This document shows, one piece after another, positions 43,142 to 51,439 of a DNA stretch of 64,000 bases. The DNA is taken from the NCBI GenBank assembly GCA_934716995.1, contig CAKUYO010000002.1, forward strand, positions 1-64,000. Direction: 5' to 3'. The notes under the pieces were generated by a model. The model did not search any database and was not told the origin of the DNA. It saw nothing but the letters and a program-made list of their open reading frames with translations. Within the stretch, counting starts at the first letter, position 1. Every line of letters starts with the position of its first letter. Both the position numbers and the translations under genes were made by a program. This DNA comes from an uncultured Bacteroidales bacterium (GTDB lineage: Bacteria; Bacteroidota; Bacteroidia; Bacteroidales; Paludibacteraceae).

Positions 43142-46039
43142 TTAATAACTGAATAATTTGTTTTTGCTTAGTTTGGTTATTTTGCCGTAGTGTGCCTTAA
43201 TCTGCTTTTGGTCAATCAGTTTCGGGTCGCCCACGATAAGAATTGCCACAGGTTTGCCCTGAACGTGCGAACGATAGAACGCATCTATGTCATCAAACCG
43301 CAGCCGCTGTATCTGACGTACCTGCAGCGTGGCGGGATCGATAGCATACCCCAAGCGCATCAGACTCGTCAGGCGCTCGCTTTTCTTGCGGAAAGTTGGT
43401 TTGTTCGACAATACTGACTGGCGCAGCATAGTGCGGATATTCTCTATCGTGGCGGGATATTCGGGCATAGAATCCAGAAGACTCATATACACATCAACAG
43501 CGTCCGCCACTTTGTCGGACTGCGTACCCACATACCCTACAAAACGGGTGGCACGACCTTGGACGGGTGGACGCTCGAAATAGCCGTAAGCCGTATATGC
43601 CATAGAGCGTTTCTCTCGTATCTCATTCATCACCAGCCCCGAGAAACCACCACCGAAATACTCATTGAACGCCATATAGCGGACAGCATCATTGATAGAA
43701 TAGGGCTCGCCGTCAATCAAAAAATACACCTTTGCCTGCTGCATAGTCGCATCGGGCAGGAAATAGACCACATCCTTATCCACCGGCTTCTGTGGGCGGT
43801 CTATGGGTGAATTGGTCGGGCGTGCATACTCTGCCATCGGCAGGCGACCATAAAGTATGTTTTTCACCTCCATGGCAGGCAAAGCACCCGCATAGTGGAT
43901 TTCCAGTTCATAATCCAACGCACGATGCAGTTCGCTTTCCAATTGTGTGTCGGTCAGTTCGAGTACATCTTGCAATGTCGGACGGCGGATATATGCCGAA
44001 TTTTCGCCATAGCGCATATATTCCATAGCCGCATCGGCTACCATATCGGTGTTTTTCTGCTCCATTTGGCGCATGGAGTATTCCTGTCCCTTGATATTGT
44101 TGAGCAGTATATCGTTCTCCGAACTGAAATTTGGGAACAGCAGATGGAGATTGACCAGCGAGACTATCTCTTGCAAGTTCTGTTCGTTGCCCTCTATATC
44201 CACCAGAAAATAGTTGTCCGTAACCGAATACGTACACTTGGCACCGAGTTGTGCCAGACGGGCGCGGAACTCCGCCGATGTCATTCCCGGATTACCTTTC
44301 ACACCCGAGATATTCATCATTGCGGTAGCATATTCCAAAAACGGTATCTCATACGTTCCCACCCCGTATTTCAAACGCAGGGAGAAAATATGATTCTGCG
44401 TATTAGGGGTGCAATAAACATGCACGCCCTCGTAGAAATTATCTTGGTCAATGTCGCTGAAGTCAATAAACTTCGGAACCAGATGTCCTGTGGGAATGGT
44501 ATCAAAACGGGCATAATAGTCCGATTCTCCTTTGGGCGGTGTGAGCGGCAGAATCTTCGGTTTGGGCAGTTTGTTCTTCTTCGGATTGCCCTCTTCTATC
44601 TCAAATGTCTTGCGGGGAGCGGCGAAATACTGCTTGGCTACACGCCTGATATCCCCGAGCGTAATGGCGGAAACCTGCTCTTTCTGCTGCAATAGTTCCT
44701 CTACAGGCTGCTGATAGACAAAACTATGCTCCAACAGACGCACTTTCATTTGCGGGTACTCCATAGTACGGTCGGACTGCTGGTAGAAGTTCTCACGTAC
44801 AGCCGCAACCAAAGCGGTATCTATATCGCCCTTAATGAGTTTTTCCACCTCTTCCATCACCAATGCTTCGGCTTCCTGAAGCGAGTTGTACTGTTGTGTA
44901 ACGGCATCCATATAGGGTACAACCACCAATTCGATACGCCCTTGGTCGCGGCGGGAATCGTTGCTTGCCCACGCATACATCACCTTGCTGTCCAATACCA
45001 ACTTGTCCAACAACCCCACCTGCATAGAGTTGGACAGCAGCGAGGTAACAAAATCCAACAGCAACTCGTCCTTATCGCCCGCAGGAACACCTTTATACCC
45101 AATCTCCACCATAGGCATATAGCCCAACTTGGCGGCAAACCGCTCATTTTTGGAAAAATCGGTTTGCAGATATACTTTGCGCACCGGCAACGGTTTAGCC
45201 TGCAAACGTCCGAAAGTCTTTTCTATCAACGGTTTGGCTTCCTCTGCATTGAAGTCGCCCACAAGGATCAGTGCCATATTGTTCGGCACATACCATGTGT
45301 TATAGAACTCAATTAACTGACGCAGTTTCGGATTCTTCAAATCCTCGGGATAACCGATGATGTCGCGTGCATAAGCATGCCCCGCATAGAGATGCCCGTT
45401 CACAAAATTCTGTACGTGCGTAGAGTTGTCGTCGAGGTACATATTGTATTCCTCAAATACGTTTTCCAACTCGGCTTGAAAAGAGCGGAAAACCGGATGT
45501 ATCAACCGGTCGGAATAGAGTGTGAGCCAACGCTCCAACTGATAACCGGGGAATGAGTTCATAAAACACGTCTCATCGTAGGAAGTGAAAGCATTCAATC
45601 CCTCACCGCCTATGCTCTGTATCAAATTGGGGAACTCGTCAGTAGCCGAATAGAGGGCTTCCTCGCGCGATACCTTGTTGATACGGGTCTGTATAGTTTC
45701 CCTGCTCTTGGGGTCTTCGGTCATAGCCAGCGTGTCGTACAGCGCTATCACGTGTTCATACAGCGGGCGTTCTTTCTCCCAGTCGAGAGTACCGATACGG
45801 TCAGTGCCCTTAAAAAGCATATGTTCCAGATAGTGTGCCAGACCCGTCGCCGTCTCGGGTTCGTCTATCGACCCCGCACGCGTAACCATCCAGCCCTGCA
45901 CGTCGGGTTGGTCGTGGTCTTCCCACAGCATTACCGTCAGACCGTTGTCTAACTTGTACTCTGTCAGCCCGTTGCTTTGCCCCGCCTGCACCAGCAGGAC
46001 ACAAAGCAGCAACGCAATACACGTAAAAATTTTTCTCAT
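43142..46039 (-). CDS. M16-family zinc metalloprotease (pitrilysin/insulinase type), exported
   Basis: A 965-residue, two-module M16 peptidase. A signal peptide (IFTCIALLLCVLLVQAG) is followed by the catalytic half with the inverted zinc motif HYLEH (H69, E72, H73) and, ~75 residues on, a supporting glutamate in ELENVFEEYNMY. The second half is a non-catalytic M16 domain. Probably periplasmic and active on peptides. The start at 46039 is preferred over 46060 since the signal begins there. The era gene follows after 3 bases. Confidence 0.93.
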   Translation of the reverse strand: MRKIFTCIALLLCVLLVQAGQSNGLTEYKLDNGLTVMLWEDHDQPDVQGWMVTRAGSIDEPETATGLAHYLEHMLFKGTDRIGTLDWEKERPLYEHVIALYDTLAMTEDPKSRETIQTRINKVSREEALYSATDEFPNLIQSIGGEGLNAFTSYDETCFMNSFPGYQLERWLTLYSDRLIHPVFRSFQAELENVFEEYNMYLDDNSTHVQNFVNGHLYAGHAYARDIIGYPEDLKNPKLRQLIEFYNTWYVPNNMALILVGDFNAEEAKPLIEKTFGRLQAKPLPVRKVYLQTDFSKNERFAAKLGYMPMVEIGYKGVPAGDKDELLLDFVTSLLSNSMQVGLLDKLVLDSKVMYAWASNDSRRDQGRIELVVVPYMDAVTQQYNSLQEAEALVMEEVEKLIKGDIDTALVAAVRENFYQQSDRTMEYPQMKVRLLEHSFVYQQPVEELLQQKEQVSAITLGDIRRVAKQYFAAPRKTFEIEEGNPKKNKLPKPKILPLTPPKGESDYYARFDTIPTGHLVPKFIDFSDIDQDNFYEGVHVYCTPNTQNHIFSLRLKYGVGTYEIPFLEYATAMMNISGVKGNPGMTSAEFRARLAQLGAKCTYSVTDNYFLVDIEGNEQNLQEIVSLVNLHLLFPNFSSENDILLNNIKGQEYSMRQMEQKNTDMVADAAMEYMRYGENSAYIRRPTLQDVLELTDTQLESELHRALDYELEIHYAGALPAMEVKNILYGRLPMAEYARPTNSPIDRPQKPVDKDVVYFLPDATMQQAKVYFLIDGEPYSINDAVRYMAFNEYFGGGFSGLVMNEIREKRSMAYTAYGYFERPPVQGRATRFVGYVGTQSDKVADAVDVYMSLLDSMPEYPATIENIRTMLRQSVLSNKPTFRKKSERLTSLMRLGYAIDPATLQVRQIQRLRFDDIDAFYRSHVQGKPVAILIVGDPKLIDQKQIKAHYGKITKLSKNKLFSY

Positions 46040-46056
46040 ATATCGTATATAAACAG

Positions 46057-46090
46057 GCATAGAATCCCCGCCAGGACGGAAATTCTATGC
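46057..46090 (-). terminator. Terminator of kbl-tdh
   Basis: On the - strand GCATAGAAT...ATTCTATGC with inner pairing CCGTCC/GGGG, followed by a weakly T-rich CTGTTTATAT. Confidence 0.65.
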
Positions 46091-46104
46091 TCCGGTTCTT
46101 GTTC

Positions 46105-47130
46105 TTACCACTCCAATAGCACCTTGCCGCATTGCCCGCTCACCATCACATCAAAGCCTTTCCGAAAGTCGTCGAACTTGAAATGGTGGGTAATCACGGG
46201 ACTGAGGTCGAGTCCGCCGAGCAGCATCTGCTCCATCTGGTACCATGTCTCCCACATACGGCGCCCCGTGATACCTTTGATAGTCAGCGCATTGAATATC
46301 ACGTCCGACCAGTTGACCTGTGTGTCCGACGGCAGGATACCGAGTTGGGCGATGTTCGAACCTTTGTACATGTGCTGTATCATATCGTTGAACGCCGCAG
46401 GCGCCCCCGACATCTCGAGTCCCACATCGAAACCGCGGATACCGAGTTGTTTCATGGCGTCCTCTACCGTCTCGCCTTTCGAACCGTCCACCGTAAGCGT
46501 GGCACCCATCTTCTTGGCTATCTCCAGGCGTAGCGGATTGATGTCGGTTACCACCACATGTTTCGCCCCCGCGTAGCGGCATATACCCGCCGCCATAGTA
46601 CCGATCAGACCGGCACCCGTAATCAGCACATCCTCGCCCAGGAGCGGGAATGCCAATGCCGTATGCGTGGCATTGCCGAACGGGTCCATAATCGCCGCGA
46701 AGTCATCGGGTATGGCGGGGTTGAGGTGCACTATGTTCGACTCGGGGATGGTAACATATTCCGCAAATGCACCGTCTTTGCCGAATATACCCACCGACAG
46801 GCTGTTCTCGCACACATGCCCCATACCACGGCGGCAGTTGCGGCAATGCCCGCAGACGATATGCCCTTCGGCGGTAACGCGCTCGCCCACTTTCGTATGG
46901 CGTACCCCGGGACCGATCTCCACCACTTCACCTACGAACTCATGCCCCATCGTATAGGGCGGCACGCAGTGTTTCTGCGACCAGTCGTCCCACTTGTACA
47001 TATGCAGATCGGTACCGCAGATCGCGGCTTTCTTCACCTTGATAAGTACATCGTTTACCCCCACTTCGGGCATAGGTACTTCTTCCATCCAAATCCCGTA
47101 TTCGGGACGCGATTTTCGTAATGCTTTCAT
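46105..47130 (-). CDS. tdh: L-threonine 3-dehydrogenase
   Basis: A 341-residue zinc-dependent medium-chain dehydrogenase that oxidises threonine to 2-amino-3-ketobutyrate with NAD+. Catalytic zinc ligands in AAICGTDLHMYKWDD and MGHEFVGEV; structural zinc CGHCRNCRRGMGHVC; Rossmann motif GAGLIGTMAAG. It pairs with kbl immediately upstream, giving the two-step route threonine to glycine and acetyl-CoA. Confidence 0.95.
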   Translation of the reverse strand: MKALRKSRPEYGIWMEEVPMPEVGVNDVLIKVKKAAICGTDLHMYKWDDWSQKHCVPPYTMGHEFVGEVVEIGPGVRHTKVGERVTAEGHIVCGHCRNCRRGMGHVCENSLSVGIFGKDGAFAEYVTIPESNIVHLNPAIPDDFAAIMDPFGNATHTALAFPLLGEDVLITGAGLIGTMAAGICRYAGAKHVVVTDINPLRLEIAKKMGATLTVDGSKGETVEDAMKQLGIRGFDVGLEMSGAPAAFNDMIQHMYKGSNIAQLGILPSDTQVNWSDVIFNALTIKGITGRRMWETWYQMEQMLLGGLDLSPVITHHFKFDDFRKGFDVMVSGQCGKVLLEW

Positions 47131-47158
47131 AACATTCGTTCTTTAAGACAATGAATTA

Positions 47159-47241
47159 AGGACAAAGAACAAAGAATAAAATGCTCAATTTAATATTCTG
47201 TCTTTTGTTCTTTGTTCATTGTGCTTCGTTCATCGTTCATT
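47159..47241. repeat. ACAAAGAAC repeats in inverted pair between kbl and tdh
   Basis: GGACAAAGAACAAAGAAT (47160-47177) and its inverse at 47199-47241 (TTTTGTTCTTTGTTCATTG) can form a long hairpin between the two genes. The inverse copy runs to the kbl stop codon. Confidence 0.7.
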
Positions 47242-48436
47242 TCAATACACCAAGTTGTTTGCCAACCTTGACAAACGCCTCGATACCTTTGTCCAACTGC
47301 TCGCGGGTGTGTGCGGCGGATAGTTGTACGCGGATACGCGCCTGCCCTTTCGGCACTACGGGATAGTAGAAACCTGTTACATAGATACCCTCGTCCTGCA
47401 GAGCCGCAGCAAAATCCTGGCTCAGGCGTGCTTCGTAGAGCATCACGGCACAGATAGCCGACTGGGTCGGCTTGATGTCGAAACCCGCCTCTTTCATCTT
47501 GCCTACGAAATACTCCGTGTTGGCGTGCAAGCGGTCTTGCAACTCGTTGCTGCGTGTCAGTATCTCAAACGTCTTCAGTCCGGCAGCGGCAATCATCGGC
47601 GGGATGGAGTTGGAGAACAGGTAGGGACGGCTGCGCTGGCGGAGCAGGTCGATAATCTCTTTCTTGCCCGTCGTAAACCCGCCTACCGAGCCGCCGAAGG
47701 CTTTGCCGAGCGTACCCGTCAGTATCTCTATCTTGCCGCGCAGACCGAACTGCTCCGTTACGCCGTGTCCCGTCTTGCCGACCACGCCTGCCGAGTGGCT
47801 CTCGTCCACCATCACCAGAGCGTTGTATTTCTGTGCCAGTTCGTATATCTTGTCCAACGGGCATACATTGCCGTCCATCGAGAACACACCGTCGGTGGCG
47901 ATGATACGGAAACGCTGTGCCTGTGCTTTCTTCAGTTGCTCCTCCAAGTCTGCCATATCGCCGTTGGCATAGCGGTAACGCACCGCCTTGCAGAGACGCA
48001 CGCCGTCGATGATCGATGCATGGTTGAGTGCGTCGGAGATGATCGCATCCTCGTCGGTCAACAACGGCTCGAACAAACCGCCGTTGGCGTCGAAACAAGC
48101 CGCATAGAGTATGGTATCTTCCGTGCCGAAGAAATCCGAAACGGCTTTCTCCAACTGCTTGTGTGTATCTTGCGTACCGCAAATAAAACGCACCGAAGCC
48201 ATTCCGTATCCGCGGCTGTCCATACGCTCTTTGGCTGCCTCGATCAGTTCTTGGTTATCCGCCAGCCCGAGGTAGTTGTTCGCGCAGAAATTGATTACAT
48301 CCACACGCTTGCCGCCATTCTCCACTTGGATGCCGGACGACTGGGGGGTAACGATGACGCGTTCGTTCTTGTAGAGTCCCGCATCGCGAATCTCTTGCAG
48401 CGTCTGCTGCAGGTGTTTTTGAAATTCGGTGTACAT
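47237..48436 (-). CDS. kbl: Glycine C-acetyltransferase (2-amino-3-ketobutyrate CoA ligase)
   Basis: A 399-residue PLP enzyme of the alpha-oxoamine synthase family that converts 2-amino-3-ketobutyrate plus CoA to glycine and acetyl-CoA. Motifs: FCANNYLGLADNQELIEAA, MVDESHSAGVVGKTGHG, and the PLP lysine in LTGTLGKAFGGSVGG. Full length for the family. Upstream leader of ~130 bases is filled by an AACGTTTGTGG array. Confidence 0.95.
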   Translation of the reverse strand: MYTEFQKHLQQTLQEIRDAGLYKNERVIVTPQSSGIQVENGGKRVDVINFCANNYLGLADNQELIEAAKERMDSRGYGMASVRFICGTQDTHKQLEKAVSDFFGTEDTILYAACFDANGGLFEPLLTDEDAIISDALNHASIIDGVRLCKAVRYRYANGDMADLEEQLKKAQAQRFRIIATDGVFSMDGNVCPLDKIYELAQKYNALVMVDESHSAGVVGKTGHGVTEQFGLRGKIEILTGTLGKAFGGSVGGFTTGKKEIIDLLRQRSRPYLFSNSIPPMIAAAGLKTFEILTRSNELQDRLHANTEYFVGKMKEAGFDIKPTQSAICAVMLYEARLSQDFAAALQDEGIYVTGFYYPVVPKGQARIRVQLSAAHTREQLDKGIEAFVKVGKQLGVLK

Positions 48437-48465
48437 AGTATGTTTTGTTAAAAGGTTTGTTCCTC

Positions 48466-48560
48466 CGTGTTAGTGGTTTGCAGTGCAAACGTTTGTGGCT
48501 ATGCGTTTGTGGTTACACGTTTGTGGCGGCTGCGCCGCGTTAGTGGTTGCACGTTGCATA
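48466..48560. repeat. ACGTTTGTGGTT tandem array in the kbl leader
   Basis: About seven units (CGTTTGTGGCTATG, CGTTTGTGGTTACA, CGTTAGTGGTTGCA) with a small GCGGC-TGC-GCCGC hairpin. Same family as 3611-3709 and 18620-18739. Confidence 0.75.
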
Positions 48561-48574
48561 GTTTTTACCCCGCA

Positions 48575-48604
48575 AAGATACTGCTTTTTCCTAAAATACA
48601 CAAT
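48575..48604 (-). promoter_or_regulatory. Promoter of kbl-tdh
   Basis: On the - strand ATTG, 18 bp, TATCTTTG. Confidence 0.6.
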
Positions 48605-48638
48605 ACCCTCCCCATTTTTGTCCCTATTCCCCCATTCC

Positions 48639-48680
48639 TCTATTAGATTAGCCCTATTAGTCTTATTGGTCTTATTAGCC
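48639..48680 (-). repeat. AATAAGACC-type repeat, inverted
   Basis: TATTAGTCTTATTGGTCTTA array; matches 739-770 and 32148-32190 on the other strand. Confidence 0.65.
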
Positions 48681-48736
48681 CACTATCCGCCGCTATCGCC
48701 CCTATGCGGCGGGGGGGAGCCCCCATAAACGCATTC

Positions 48737-48769
48737 AGGCTGCTTGGCAAATCGCCAAGCAGCCTGAAC
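48737..48769. terminator. Hairpin after the split surface-protein locus
   Basis: CAGGCTGCTTGGC-AAATC-GCCAAGCAGCCTG, a perfect 13-bp stem ending the - strand unit. No long T-run. Confidence 0.7.
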
Positions 48770-48791
48770 ACACATCGGGTTCGGTAGCCTG

Positions 48792-48911
48792 TTAGTCGCC
48801 TACCATACCCCCTCCTTCCGAACCGATCATCATACTGGCGGCATAAAGGATATTTGTTTCCGGTTCCATTCCCACCGTCTCCACGCGGGGTTGATTATAT
48901 TGTTTTTTCAT
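48792..48911 (-). CDS. 39-residue small protein downstream of the surface protein
   Basis: ATG at 48911, TAA at 48792-48794; reads MKKQYNQPRVETVGMEPETN then ILYAASMMIGSEGGGMVGD. The pattern MKKxYxxPxxExVxxExxxxILxAS with a Gly-rich end is one I associate with small, unnamed Bacteroidales proteins encoded beside secreted proteins. It starts 21 bases after the surface-protein stop in the same orientation and before the hairpin, so it would be co-transcribed when that gene is on. Function unknown; no signal peptide is evident. Confidence 0.6.
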   Translation of the reverse strand: MKKQYNQPRVETVGMEPETNILYAASMMIGSEGGGMVGD

Positions 48912-48932
48912 ACGTTGCTGTATTTTAGAGAA

Positions 48933-51410
48933 TTATTTTACAATCACTTGTTTCTTGCCGTTGATGATATAGAATCCGCTTTCTGCGTTTTCCAACTTGC
49001 GCCCGAGGACATCATAGATACCCTCCTGCTGCGGAGCGAGAGTGCTATCCTCCGTTATGCCTTCCCAACCGGTGGCTGTACCGGTAGCGGCGTTCTGCAG
49101 CGTGATACGGCGGCGACCCGGTTGCGGTGCTGTCGGCAGTGTGCTTACATCGCCCATACGGATATATGCCCTGTTGGCCGGCAAGGAGCAGTTGCCCAAG
49201 CACTTGCGTATCTGGTTGTTGTTCACCAGATAGTTGCCCTCCAGCGTATTGCCTGCCGCCCCTGCAGCACCGTCTTGTATAGCCGCAAACGTGCCCACCA
49301 GACCGTTTCGGCTACCGGCTACGATTGCCGTCTCATCACCATACACCACGGTTATCTGCTCGTCTTCTGCCAAGAATATATACGGTACACCCGCTTCGAG
49401 TGTCTTCACCTCATCAAAGAGCACCTTATACGGTTCGCCGTTTTGGTCTTCGCGGTATGCTATCTCATAGAACGAAGCCCCAAGCGATGTAGTAACACTC
49501 TTTTCCAGACAGATCGTCCCGAACTTGCCTTCCGTCAATCCCGTACGTACGACCTCGGTATTTAGATAATGTACCTCTATGGAAAGGATATCGGAACGGA
49601 TACCGGAGTTCGTCAGTACAACCTCTTTGGCTACCCCTGACCATTGTCCTATCGTTTCCGTGATACTATACGTTCCTATATTGGCTGCAAAATTAGAACC
49701 CACTTTGTTTTTATCAAAGACGATTTTTATCTTGATAATAAACTTATTTTCACCACTGATTGTTAGTGTATTACTTTGATAGAAGCGAACAGCACTATCA
49801 TCTGCATCGTATTTGGGAGCATTTGAACTACCGTTCTTTGCAAATGCAATACTTACAGGAGATTCCTGCACAAGAGTTGCATTTCCATCCTTTTCCCCCA
49901 TTGAAGCCGCTTTCCAAACACACGCATTTTCATCTATCACATTAAGGATAAAAGAAACCGTGTTTGGCAAACAATTCTCTGTCTCTGAAGTAGTTGCAGT
50001 GATAGTGGTTGTACCTATGCCAACAAGCGTGATATTGCCCTCACTATCTATAGTCGCCACATCAGTATTAGTGGAAGAGAATGTTTTTGCTCCGTCAGTA
50101 TTGGTAACAAAGTATGCCTCAATCCCTGTGGATTGTTTTGCATAAACCTCTGTCAGTTCTTGTGTGTGTGCAGCATCTGCATACCATTTCGCCGTTGGTC
50201 TCGTTTTGGATAATTTATGGTCAGTAAAAATTTGAATATCTGCTTGTTTACCATCATACGAATTAAAACGCGGACTTGTTACATTATATTGTAAATATAA
50301 CGTACTATTCTTCACATTTTGAATAGAAGCATTACTTTCTTGTATTTGTACATTCCACGTATTGGCTTCATTGCCAAAAGCCAACTTGCTTTTGCTTTTG
50401 GTCATCAGCAATGCACCAGAAGCATTTGCAAACGTCCACGCACCTGCGGTGCCACCCAATGTAAATATCGTTGCGGTTTCAGGAAGCAGATTGATGGTGT
50501 TTTTGTCCTCACTAAATGTAGCGGTTTCGGCTTTCAAATAATCTCCCGATAACGCCCCCGCAACGTGGTTCTTTTCCTGATATGCAAAGACTACCTTGTC
50601 CCCCACGTTCAGAAGCGACATATCGTGTACGACATACCATTTAACAGCCTCCACAATAGTAGCCTCAATCGTTACAGCCCCTTTGGGCATCGTAAATTTA
50701 TATTTTCCGTTGGCAGCAGTAAGGGTTTCTCCATTCATTGTAACCGACTTTACCACATCATCTGTGGTTACCGACACCTCCATTTGGTCTCCTTCTGCCG
50801 CTTCCGTAATATCCCCGCTCATTGTTGTATTAACCACGGAAATAGTTCCCGTTCCTGAAACAGTTGTCGTTATCGGATACAGTGCTACGAAATTAGCGTA
50901 CAATACTGTTACTGACACTTTTTGTACCGTAATAGTGGTAGTAGCCGCCTTTGCGTCTGTAATAAGAACACTACCCTCATCTATCGTCCAATTAACAAAA
51001 CGATAGTGGTCATTTGCAGTAGCCGTAATCGTAGCCGCAGCACCTGCTTGGTCAAATTCGTAATCATAGTCCCCACCTTCAAAAATGGCACTACCTCCTT
51101 CATTCGGGTTGGCACCCACCATCACTGTATAAGGCGGTTCTACCTCTTGTGGTTGTGCTACCCATTGTGCATAAAGTGTAACATTCTCGGCTGTCATTGT
51201 ATAGGTTGCTCCCGCTGCATACGCAGTTCCACTGCCATCCGCCTTGGTATTCCATCCCGAGAAAGTAAAGCCCTCTTTGCTCAACCCGTCTCCAGCAGGC
51301 AATGTTATCGTTTTATTAACCTCTTCCTCTATCTGTTCCGGTGCAGTTCCCGTTCCACCATTCAGATCAAATAAAACGGTCGTTTTTTGTGTACCGGTTT
51401 TGAGGCAAAA
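48933..51410 (-). CDS. Start-less 3' part (812 codons beyond the repeat) of a phase-variable surface protein
   Basis: A long open frame with no start codon: upstream of TQKTTVLFDLNGGTGTAPEQ it meets a TGA at 51411-51413. Domains in order: an InlB/Flg_new-type repeat (LPAGDGLSKEGFTFSGWNTK ... LYAQW), a bacterial repeat domain (YRFVNWTIDEGS), a WYVVHDMSLLNVGDKVVFAY domain also present at 59520, a BIG_2-like domain (TDVATIDSEGNITLVGIGTT), a beta-rich region and the tail YDVLGRKLENAESGFYIING. It cannot be made in this orientation. Inverting 51372-51997 would supply the start, signal peptide and N-terminal domain in frame. The in-frame TTG at 51302 is a poor alternative start, since it lacks a signal peptide and cuts into the first repeat domain. 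Confidence 0.85.
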   Translation of the reverse strand, partial: FCLKTGTQKTTVLFDLNGGTGTAPEQIEEEVNKTITLPAGDGLSKEGFTFSGWNTKADGSGTAYAAGATYTMTAENVTLYAQWVAQPQEVEPPYTVMVGANPNEGGSAIFEGGDYDYEFDQAGAAATITATANDHYRFVNWTIDEGSVLITDAKAATTTITVQKVSVTVLYANFVALYPITTTVSGTGTISVVNTTMSGDITEAAEGDQMEVSVTTDDVVKSVTMNGETLTAANGKYKFTMPKGAVTIEATIVEAVKWYVVHDMSLLNVGDKVVFAYQEKNHVAGALSGDYLKAETATFSEDKNTINLLPETATIFTLGGTAGAWTFANASGALLMTKSKSKLAFGNEANTWNVQIQESNASIQNVKNSTLYLQYNVTSPRFNSYDGKQADIQIFTDHKLSKTRPTAKWYADAAHTQELTEVYAKQSTGIEAYFVTNTDGAKTFSSTNTDVATIDSEGNITLVGIGTTTITATTSETENCLPNTVSFILNVIDENACVWKAASMGEKDGNATLVQESPVSIAFAKNGSSNAPKYDADDSAVRFYQSNTLTISGENKFIIKIKIVFDKNKVGSNFAANIGTYSITETIGQWSGVAKEVVLTNSGIRSDILSIEVHYLNTEVVRTGLTEGKFGTICLEKSVTTSLGASFYEIAYREDQNGEPYKVLFDEVKTLEAGVPYIFLAEDEQITVVYGDETAIVAGSRNGLVGTFAAIQDGAAGAAGNTLEGNYLVNNNQIRKCLGNCSLPANRAYIRMGDVSTLPTAPQPGRRRITLQNAATGTATGWEGITEDSTLAPQQEGIYDVLGRKLENAESGFYIINGKKQVIVK
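51372..51394 (+). repeat. Left 23-bp inverted repeat of the invertible segment
   Basis: Perfect inverse of 51975-51997. The core AAAACGGTCGTTTT is a near-palindrome with arms AAAACG/CGTTTT around central GT, with further non-symmetric bases TTGTGTAC toward the inside. Confidence 0.9.
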
Positions 51411-51439
51411 TCACATTGAAATATAAAAACTCTACAAAT

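Noticed and set aside
44522..44554. A further in-frame repeat in the M16 protease (LTPPKGESD segment)
   Set aside because: It resembles a common Bacteroidota intergenic word, but I found no second copy in this window, so the claim is not supported.
48737..48769. Integron-type attC site
   Set aside because: A simple perfect hairpin with no attC boxes, no integrase and no cassette array.
51302..51302. TTG start for the 789-codon frame ending at 48933
   Set aside because: It lies inside the first InlB-type repeat and gives no signal peptide. The frame continues upstream into the 23-bp repeat, which better fits a split gene.
51395..51439. A promoter within the invertible segment
   Set aside because: Only TTTG at 51399 and TATAAAAA at 51422 are present; the -7 box does not match TAnnTTTG.
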